9,475 nt of DNA from Aquificota bacterium (lineage in GTDB: Bacteria; Aquificota; Aquificia; Aquificales; QOAS01): assembly GCA_026987085.1 (NCBI GenBank), contig JALSNH010000167.1, forward strand, positions 1-9,475, written 5' to 3'. Both the position numbers and the translations under genes were made by a program. Below are positions 4,797 through 9,475 of this stretch, piece after piece; position 1 is the stretch's first letter, and the number at the start of each line of letters is the position of its first letter. Below the pieces are notes generated by a model. The model was not told the origin of the DNA. It saw nothing but the letters and a program-made list of their open reading frames with translations, and made no database searches.

Positions 4797-6911
4797 ATGG
4801 AAAAGATTTTATTAAACCTTCCGAAGGATTTTTTTAAAAAACTGAGACAGTTTTGGGAACCGATAATTAAGGCCTATTCCGGTATTTTCTTTTTACCAAA
4901 CCTAAGGGTGGGAACTATAGTTTTGTTGCTTACCTTTTTGGATTTCAATATTGGACTGTCAGGTCTGCTAGCTATCCTTTCCGCCTACTTATTTGCAAGA
5001 TTTTTAGGCGTTTCCAAAGATTTCATTAAGTTAGATTACTACATCTACAACCCGCTACTGGTAGGTTTGGGTATAGGTTTCCTTTTTAAATTATCACTAA
5101 TCAGCTTAGTCCTTATTGTAATCCTTTCATCCTTAACCTTTCTTTTAACCTTTGCACTTTCAAATATATTCTGGTATTACTTAAGACTGCCGATTTTATC
5201 CATACCTTTTGTTATTGTCGGTATAGTTACATATTTGGCCTCCTATAAATATTCCAAACTGTTTGTTTACTACCTTTACCCTCATTATGAGCTCTCTTCT
5301 ATCCTTCAAAACCTTCCGTTGATTGTCAAGGGCTTCTTATCCTCTCTTGGAGCGATAGTGTTCTACCCTTATCCGATTGTAGGTCTTTTAATTTTTCTAT
5401 TCCTTTTAAGGTTCTCTCCAATTCTCTCTTTCCTTTCGGTGGTAGGATACCTTGTCGGCACCACATTTTTGTATCTTCTTGGATTAACTCCAACGCAGGT
5501 TTATTCCGATATTTCCGCTTTTAACTATATTCTTGTAGCTACAACGGTAGGGGGCGTTTTTCTTGTTCCCCATCCGAGGAGCTATTTAATAGCCTCTCTG
5601 GGAGTTTTGATTTCGGTTCCCGTAGTGGAAGCTGCAAAAGTATTTTTCCAATACTACGGAATTCCAATATTTGCACTTCCCTTTAACGCTGTAGCCCTCC
5701 TAATACTTTACACACTCTTTCTATTGGGATATAAATACCTTTCCCATCTCTATTTAGGAACTCCCGAAAGGACGCTTGAAAACTATCTAAGGAGTACAAA
5801 GAGATTCCCCTACTTTGGTAGGGAGATAGGATTGCCCTTCAGCGGTAGGTGGACCGTTTGGCAAAGTTTCGATGGTGAGTGGACCCATCGTGGCCCTTGG
5901 AAATACGCTTTGGATTTTGTTATAACCGACGAAGAGGGAAAAACCTACCGCGACAGCGGCTATTATTTAACCGATTATTACGCCTATAGAAAACCGGTGC
6001 TATCGCCCGTTTCTGGCATAGTTGTTGAAGTCGTAGACGGTTATCCCGACAACCCTCCCGGGTCGGCCGATAAAGAAAACAACTGGGGAAATTACGTTCT
6101 TATTTACGATTGGAGGGGTTTTTACGTTTTACTCTGCCACTTTGCCCAGAACTCTATAAAGGTTAAAAAAGGTGATAAGGTTGAAAGGGGGACAATTCTT
6201 GGTCTCTGTGGGAATAGCGGTTATTCGCCCCAACCCCACATTCATATGCACGTTCAACTACTCCCAAAGGTAGGAGCCGCTACCGTCCCCTTTGTGATTG
6301 AAAACTACATCACCGACCAAGGAGAGTTTAAAGACTATTCTGTTCCTCAAAAAGGTGAGGTTATAGAAGCTTTCTATCCCGATAAAGTTCTAAAGGAAAA
6401 GTTCAATCTCCTTATAGAGGATAGATTTAAGTTTCTACTGGAAGGTAATGGAGAAACGAGAGAACAGGAGCTTGTTGTAAAAATGGCGGAAGATGGAACC
6501 TTTTACCTTACTGACGGTAAAGGTAAACTCTACTTTGGTCAAAGGTTTGGAGTTTTTTATACTTACAGAGTAGAGGGTAATTCCAAAGTTTTAAAACTAC
6601 TCTCTATGGCCCTATCAAAACTTCCCTTGAATCTAAATAGGAAACTTTTATGGAAAGACTATCTACCTATAGGAGGTTCCAAAAACGAATTTATTGAAAA
6701 CCTTTACAGGTTTATCGCCTCTTTCTACCACAAACTGCTGGCGGTTGAAGGTATATTTCGCAACGAAGATGGTTTTTCATACCGATTAAAGGCAAAACTA
6801 TTTAACCGTTCCATCGAAAGTTATGTGAAAATTTCCAATAAAAGGAAGTTTGTAGAAGAGGTGAATCTAAAAATAGATAAGGAAAGATACACCCTTAAGA
6901 GGATCGATTAG
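4797..6911 (+). CDS. Urea-transporter-like membrane protein fused to an M23 metallopeptidase domain
   Basis: This is a 704-residue fusion. Residues about 20-316 are very hydrophobic and resemble the urea transporter (SLC14/UT) fold with its two-fold repeat. The first half has YNPLLVGLGIG (84-94) and LPILSIPF (131-138); the second has AFNYILVATTVGG (241-253) and IPIFALPF (289-296), matching the family's LPxxTxPF repeats. Residues about 360-500 form an M23 (LytM-type) domain: H364 and D373 (THRGPWKYALDF), H448 (LLCHFA), and H481-I-H483 (PHIHMHV) supply the expected zinc and catalytic residues. Residues 505-704 are a charged region I do not recognise. The protein may move a small solute and cut or bind peptidoglycan, but substrate and topology are open. 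ATG 4797 lacks a Shine-Dalgarno. The gene is single and its end overlaps mazG by 17 bases. Confidence 0.82.
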   Translation: MEKILLNLPKDFFKKLRQFWEPIIKAYSGIFFLPNLRVGTIVLLLTFLDFNIGLSGLLAILSAYLFARFLGVSKDFIKLDYYIYNPLLVGLGIGFLFKLSLISLVLIVILSSLTFLLTFALSNIFWYYLRLPILSIPFVIVGIVTYLASYKYSKLFVYYLYPHYELSSILQNLPLIVKGFLSSLGAIVFYPYPIVGLLIFLFLLRFSPILSFLSVVGYLVGTTFLYLLGLTPTQVYSDISAFNYILVATTVGGVFLVPHPRSYLIASLGVLISVPVVEAAKVFFQYYGIPIFALPFNAVALLILYTLFLLGYKYLSHLYLGTPERTLENYLRSTKRFPYFGREIGLPFSGRWTVWQSFDGEWTHRGPWKYALDFVITDEEGKTYRDSGYYLTDYYAYRKPVLSPVSGIVVEVVDGYPDNPPGSADKENNWGNYVLIYDWRGFYVLLCHFAQNSIKVKKGDKVERGTILGLCGNSGYSPQPHIHMHVQLLPKVGAATVPFVIENYITDQGEFKDYSVPQKGEVIEAFYPDKVLKEKFNLLIEDRFKFLLEGNGETREQELVVKMAEDGTFYLTDGKGKLYFGQRFGVFYTYRVEGNSKVLKLLSMALSKLPLNLNRKLLWKDYLPIGGSKNEFIENLYRFIASFYHKLLAVEGIFRNEDGFSYRLKAKLFNRSIESYVKISNKRKFVEEVNLKIDKERYTLKRID

Positions 6912-7680
6912 GATTGTTGGTTTCCATCTTTTTGGCCTCCTCCCAATAGCGGTCCAGCTCTTCCAAAGTATGTTCGCTCCAAGGTTTTCCACTCTCTTTA
7001 ACCTTTTTTTCAACGTAGGAAAAGCGCTTTATAAAACGGTTATTTGCTTTTTGCAAAGCCTCTTCCGGATCTATTTTTAAAAACCTTGCAAGGTTTACCA
7101 ATGCAAAAAGTAGGTCTCCCAATTCGTGTTCAATTTTTTCCAAATTCCCGCTTTTGTAAGCCTCCCAAAATTCTCTCCACTCCTCTTTAACCTTATCTTC
7201 AACATCTTTGATATCTTTCCAGTCGAAACCTACCGCGGCAGCCTTTTTCTGCAGTTTGTATGCCCTTAGTAGAGCTGGCAGCGCTTTAGGAACACCGTCG
7301 AGAACACTTTTCCGTTTTTCGGCTTTACGTCTTTCCCAATTTTTTAAAACCTCTTCAGCCGTTTTTGCCTCTTCCTCTCCGAAAACGTGGGGATGTCTTT
7401 CGATGAGTTTTTTGCATAGATGGTCGACAACATCGTCGATGTTAAATAGTCCCTTTTCCTCTGCAAGTTTGGCGTGGAAAACAGGCTGGAGTAGTAGATC
7501 TCCTAACTCCTCCTTTAAGGCTTCCCAATCCTTGTTATCTATAGCCTCCAAAACCTCGTAGGCTTCCTCAATTAGATATTTTTTTAAACTCTCGTGGGTT
7601 TGCTTTCTATCCCAAGGACACTTTTGTCGGAGTTCCGACATTATCCTTTTTAGGTCTTCAAAGTTATAACGTTCCTTCAT
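6895..7680 (-). CDS. mazG: Nucleoside triphosphate pyrophosphohydrolase MazG
   Basis: This 261-residue cytosolic enzyme hydrolyses NTPs and dNTPs to the monophosphate plus pyrophosphate; it is thought to clean nucleotide pools and, in E. coli, to affect ppGpp levels. Length and two-domain layout match E. coli MazG (263 residues). Domain 1: CPWDRKQTHESLKKYLIEEA (21-40) with E38-E39-x-x-E42 and E58-L-G-D61. Domain 2: E166-E167-x-x-E170 and E186-L-G-D189. Metal-binding motifs are therefore intact in both halves. A helical linker carries KALPALLRAYKLQKKAAAVGFDW, split here as KALPALLRAYKLQ and KKAAAVGFDW (132-154), typical of the family. No Shine-Dalgarno is seen before ATG 7680. The gene is divergent from rpsF and converges on the UT-M23 gene with a 17-base overlap. 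Confidence 0.95.
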   Translation of the reverse strand: MKERYNFEDLKRIMSELRQKCPWDRKQTHESLKKYLIEEAYEVLEAIDNKDWEALKEELGDLLLQPVFHAKLAEEKGLFNIDDVVDHLCKKLIERHPHVFGEEEAKTAEEVLKNWERRKAEKRKSVLDGVPKALPALLRAYKLQKKAAAVGFDWKDIKDVEDKVKEEWREFWEAYKSGNLEKIEHELGDLLFALVNLARFLKIDPEEALQKANNRFIKRFSYVEKKVKESGKPWSEHTLEELDRYWEEAKKMETNNPNRSS

Positions 7681-7700
7681 AAGATTAGTACGAATAACTT

Positions 7701-7729
7701 TTTACTTTTTAAGTTTTCCATAAAATATT
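7701..7729 (+). promoter_or_regulatory. Candidate promoter for the rpsF operon
   Basis: TTTACT (7701-7706) and AATATT (7724-7729) are 17 bases apart, each matching the sigma-70 consensus at 4/6. TAAAAT at 7721-7726 is an alternative -10. A start near 7735 would put the whole hairpin leader in the transcript. The site is weak and would overlap the candidate mazG promoter. Confidence 0.25.
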
Positions 7730-7733
7730 TCAA
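7706..7733 (-). promoter_or_regulatory. Candidate promoter for mazG
   Basis: On the minus strand TTGAAA (7728-7733) and TAAAAA (7706-7711) are separated by 16 bases. They match the sigma-70 consensus at 5/6 and 4/6 positions. Transcription would start near 7699, about 20 bases before the mazG ATG. The stretch is AT-rich, so chance matches are easy. Confidence 0.3.
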
Positions 7734-7740
7734 CCTTCCA

Positions 7741-7808
7741 AGGGTTTGGAGCCCTGCTTTCTCCCATTTAAGGGAGAAAGCCGTAATAAAAACGTCCGGA
7801 GGGTGAAA
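7741..7808 (+). promoter_or_regulatory. rpsF 5' leader hairpin, candidate S6:S18 autoregulatory RNA
   Basis: GCTTTCTCCC (7756-7765) and GGGAGAAAGC (7772-7781) form a perfect 10-bp stem around the loop ATTTAA. The 3' strand runs straight into CCG (7781-7783). In many bacteria the rpsF leader carries a hairpin with a conserved CCG that mimics the 16S rRNA site of the S6:S18 pair and represses the operon when those proteins are in excess. TTTGGA (7745-7750) can also pair, with two G-U pairs, to TCCGGA (7795-7800), closing an outer stem that would cover part of the rpsF Shine-Dalgarno. The hairpin and CCG are seen; the S6:S18 role is inference from position and published motif. No T run follows, so it is not a terminator. 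Confidence 0.6.
7798..7802 (+). promoter_or_regulatory. Shine-Dalgarno that fixes the rpsF start
   Basis: GGAGG ends six bases before ATG 7809. This favours 7809 over the in-frame ATG 7746, which lies upstream of the leader hairpin and would add 21 residues unlike S6. Confidence 0.85.
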
Positions 7809-8180
7809 ATGGGTAAAAGACACTACGAGAGGGAGAGGTTTTACGAAACCGTTTTTGTGGTAAAACCTACCCTCACCGAAGAGGAGTACAAACAGGTTGT
7901 AGAGGCTGTAAAGAATGAAATTACCCGCAAAGGTGGGGAGATTCTTTACGAAGAGGATTGGGGCTTAAGAGAATTCGCCTACCCTATCGAAAAGTTTAAC
8001 CATGGAAGGTACTATCTAATCCAATTCAAAGCGGTCAACGAAGGTGAACCTCCTTACGAAAATCTCAATGTTCCTAACGAACTCGAGTTCTTTTACAGAG
8101 TAAATGAAAACATCATTAGGTGGCTCACAAGCAAAATTAAAAAATCTGAAGTTAAAGGTCAGGCTAAAAAGGAGCAGTAA
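7809..8180 (+). CDS. rpsF: 30S ribosomal protein S6
   Basis: S6 (123 residues) binds the central domain of 16S rRNA as a pair with S18 in the small-subunit platform. Seen: YETVFVVKPTLTEEEYKQVV (12-31), the usual first strand and helix; the strand with GGEILYEEDWGLREFAYPIEK (42-62), given in parts as GGEILYEEDW and GLREFAYPIEK; then HGRYYLIQFKA and a final FYRVNENIIRWLTSK. The C-terminal tail is Lys-rich. About ten extra residues (GKRHYERER) precede the core. The start has a good GGAGG. It opens the rpsF-ssb-rpsR-rplI cluster, with its S18 partner two genes down, and is probably autoregulated through the leader hairpin. Confidence 0.96.
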   Translation: MGKRHYERERFYETVFVVKPTLTEEEYKQVVEAVKNEITRKGGEILYEEDWGLREFAYPIEKFNHGRYYLIQFKAVNEGEPPYENLNVPNELEFFYRVNENIIRWLTSKIKKSEVKGQAKKEQ

Positions 8181-8197
8181 GGGTAATTTAAGCAAGT

Positions 8198-8749
8198 ATG
8201 AATTACAACAAAGTTATTTTAGTTGGTAGATTGGTCAGGGAGCCGGAAACGGTAATGCTTCCTTCCGGCACACAGGTGGCAAATTTGGTTCTCGCTTACA
8301 ACCGTAGTTATAAAGACCAAAACGGTCAATGGAAGGAAGAGAGCCACTTTTTTGAAATAAAGGCTTTCGGTTGGATTGTTGAAAGGGTTATTCCCAACTT
8401 AGGTAAGGGAGACCTCGTCCTTATTGAAGGAAGGCTACAGCAGGATAAGTGGATAGACAAACAAAGTGGCGAGCCGAGGAGTAAAGTAAGAATTGTGGCC
8501 TTAGAAATTAAACTTCTTGGACACGCCGGTAAAGGAGCCGTTGCAACATCTAGCGAGCCGGCCGCTGAAGAACTACCCTCCTTTGAGGAGGAGGAGCTTT
8601 TACCTCCTTCGGGTAAAAGTGAAGTAAAAGAACCCGAAGAGGAGTTAGATGAACTCGACAAGATCCTCTTCGGGGATGAAGAAAATGGAAAACCCGAGGG
8701 AGGGAAAGGTAAAAAGGAAGAGAATGACGATTTTGATATTCTTCTTTAA
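8198..8749 (+). CDS. ssb: Single-stranded DNA-binding protein
   Basis: SSB (183 residues) coats single-stranded DNA in replication, repair and recombination and recruits partners through its C-terminal tip. Residues 1-108 are the OB fold: MNYNKVILVGRLVREPE at the start, then a SGTQVANLVLA strand, WKEESHFFEIKAFGWIVERV (45-64) and GDLVLIEGRLQQDKW (71-85). Residues 109-174 are an acidic, Pro/Gly-containing flexible linker. The tip ends NDDFDILL: acidic as expected, but with Leu-Leu where most bacterial SSBs have Pro-Phe. ATG 8198 is 17 bases after rpsF and has only a weak ribosome site. Its position between rpsF and rpsR is the classic bacterial arrangement. Confidence 0.96.
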   Translation: MNYNKVILVGRLVREPETVMLPSGTQVANLVLAYNRSYKDQNGQWKEESHFFEIKAFGWIVERVIPNLGKGDLVLIEGRLQQDKWIDKQSGEPRSKVRIVALEIKLLGHAGKGAVATSSEPAAEELPSFEEEELLPPSGKSEVKEPEEELDELDKILFGDEENGKPEGGKGKKEENDDFDILL

Positions 8750-8769
8750 AAAACTTCGGGAGGTTAAAG

Positions 8770-8985
8770 ATGCTTAAAAAAGGTAAAAAGAAAGTTTGCG
8801 AATTTTGCCAAAATAAGAGGGAACCCGATTACAAAGATGTCGATACTTTGAAAAAGTACCTCTCTCCGAGGGGAAAAATTATTCCCGCAAGACAAACTGG
8901 AGTTTGCGCCAAGCACCAAAGAAGGTTGGCTGTAGCCATCAAAAAGGCAAGACAGCTCGCCCTACTACCTTATGTGGTCTATTAA
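8770..8985 (+). CDS. rpsR: 30S ribosomal protein S18, zinc-binding form
   Basis: S18 (71 residues) pairs with S6 on the small-subunit platform. Seen: VCEFCQNK with C10 and C13, and GVCAKHQRR with C46 and H49, a full CxxC...CxxH set, so this is the zinc-binding (C+) form. The core LKKYLSPRGKIIPARQTG (27-44) and the C-terminal basic helix RLAVAIKKARQLALLPYV (52-69) are standard. GGGAGG (8758-8763) ends six bases before ATG 8770. No zinc-free paralog is in the window. Confidence 0.97.
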   Translation: MLKKGKKKVCEFCQNKREPDYKDVDTLKKYLSPRGKIIPARQTGVCAKHQRRLAVAIKKARQLALLPYVVY

Positions 8986-9002
8986 TAGCGGGAGGGTAAA
9001 CA

Positions 9003-9458
9003 ATGAAGGTTGTATTAATCAAAGATGTTCCCGGATACGGAACTTTTGGAGATGTTGTTAATGTAAAAGACGGATTTGCAAATAACTACCTTATTCCGAG
9101 AGGTTTGGCCCTCCCTGCAACCGAGGGAAATATAAAACACGTTCAGGAAATTCTTAAGCAAAAAAGAAGAAAACTTGAAAGGGAAAAAGCAAAAGCCCAA
9201 GAAATTGCTGAAAAAATTAACGGTCTGGTTATCGAAATAGCCCGTCCCGTAGGGGTAACCGGAAAACTTTACGGTGCCGTTACCGTTTCCGAAATAGCCG
9301 ACAAAATTAAGGAATTGGCCGATGTTGAAGTTGACAAGAAGAAAATAATGCTTAAAGCACCTATTAAAAACGTTGGTCGCTACAACCTAACCGTAAAACT
9401 CCATCCCGAAGTTTCCGCTACCATTACCGTTGATGTAAAACCTTCCGAGGTAAAATAA
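9003..9458 (+). CDS. rplI: 50S ribosomal protein L9
   Basis: L9 (151 residues) binds 23S rRNA near the base of the L1 stalk and helps keep reading frame. Seen: the N-domain KVVLIKDVPGYGTFGDVVNV (2-21) followed by KDGFANNYLIPRGLALPAT (22-40), which is the L9 signature; the long charged connecting helix (about 41-74, with KQKRRKLEREKAKAQEIAEK); and a C-domain with GKLYGAVTVSEIADKIKE (87-104) and GRYNLTVKLHPEV (125-137). Length is normal. GGAGGG (8991-8996) sits 6-7 bases before ATG 9003, 17 bases after rpsR. The 17 bases after the stop hold nothing I can call; dnaB often comes next in other genomes. Confidence 0.97.
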   Translation: MKVVLIKDVPGYGTFGDVVNVKDGFANNYLIPRGLALPATEGNIKHVQEILKQKRRKLEREKAKAQEIAEKINGLVIEIARPVGVTGKLYGAVTVSEIADKIKELADVEVDKKKIMLKAPIKNVGRYNLTVKLHPEVSATITVDVKPSEVK

Positions 9459-9475
9459 ATCCGCCACTGTGGATA

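Noticed and set aside
7208..7561. Plus-strand open frame of 117 codons inside mazG
   Set aside because: Low-complexity Ser/Ala/Phe content is the mirror of the mazG coding strand, and there is no ribosome site.
7756..7781. The strong hairpin as an intrinsic terminator
   Set aside because: No T run follows on either strand, and it lies upstream of an operon in a divergent region.
7746..7808. A longer rpsF starting at ATG 7746 with 21 more residues
   Set aside because: The extra part runs through the leader hairpin, is unlike S6, and ATG 7809 has an ideal GGAGG.
8326..8661. Minus-strand Ser-rich open frame of 111 codons inside ssb
   Set aside because: It is the antisense of the Glu-rich SSB linker (GAG/GAA read backwards gives Ser/Leu), with no family features.
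1..9475. CRISPR arrays, insertion sequences, tRNA, rRNA or a prophage/defence island
   Set aside because: No regularly spaced repeats, transposase motifs or tRNA-like folds were seen; nearly all bases belong to housekeeping genes.

Overview
The window comes from a bacterial chromosome. The coding style points to a thermophile: proteins are rich in Lys and Glu, Arg is mostly AGA/AGG and Ile is often ATA. Family resemblance and gene order suggest a deep-branching lineage such as Aquificota (Desulfurobacteriaceae-like). That placement is an inference from style, not from a marker-gene comparison. The window is almost fully coding. The only intergenic stretch over 100 bases is the rpsF leader (7681-7808), and no gap exceeds 300 bases.

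Layout. (1) 1-1410, plus strand: the 3' end of pheA (Phe-binding ACT domain), then leuB, an amino-acid biosynthesis pair. (2) 1438-4750, minus strand: a tightly packed, overlapping six-gene run in the order pgpA, ppa, pgsA, efp, accB, cdaA. It joins phosphatidylglycerol synthesis (PgsA makes PGP, PgpA dephosphorylates it), pyrophosphate removal, EF-P, the biotin carrier of acetyl-CoA carboxylase and a membrane c-di-AMP synthase. (3) 4797-6911, plus strand: a 704-residue protein joining a urea-transporter-like membrane domain, an M23 (LytM-type) metallopeptidase domain and an unrecognised C-terminal region. It is the most unusual gene here. (4) 6895-7680, minus strand: mazG, a two-domain NTP pyrophosphohydrolase that overlaps the previous gene tail to tail. 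(5) 7809-9458, plus strand: the conserved rpsF-ssb-rpsR-rplI cluster. Its leader carries a perfect 10-bp hairpin followed directly by CCG, a good candidate for S6:S18 autoregulation.

Most of the window is core housekeeping. Points worth a second look are the UT-M23 fusion (apparent loss of polar pore residues, uncertain topology of the peptidase domain), the rpsF leader RNA, an SSB C-terminal tip ending in Leu-Leu instead of Pro-Phe, a cdaA gene away from its usual cdaR/glmM partners, and a C8 homopolymer inside accB. I see no mobile element, CRISPR array, tRNA or rRNA.
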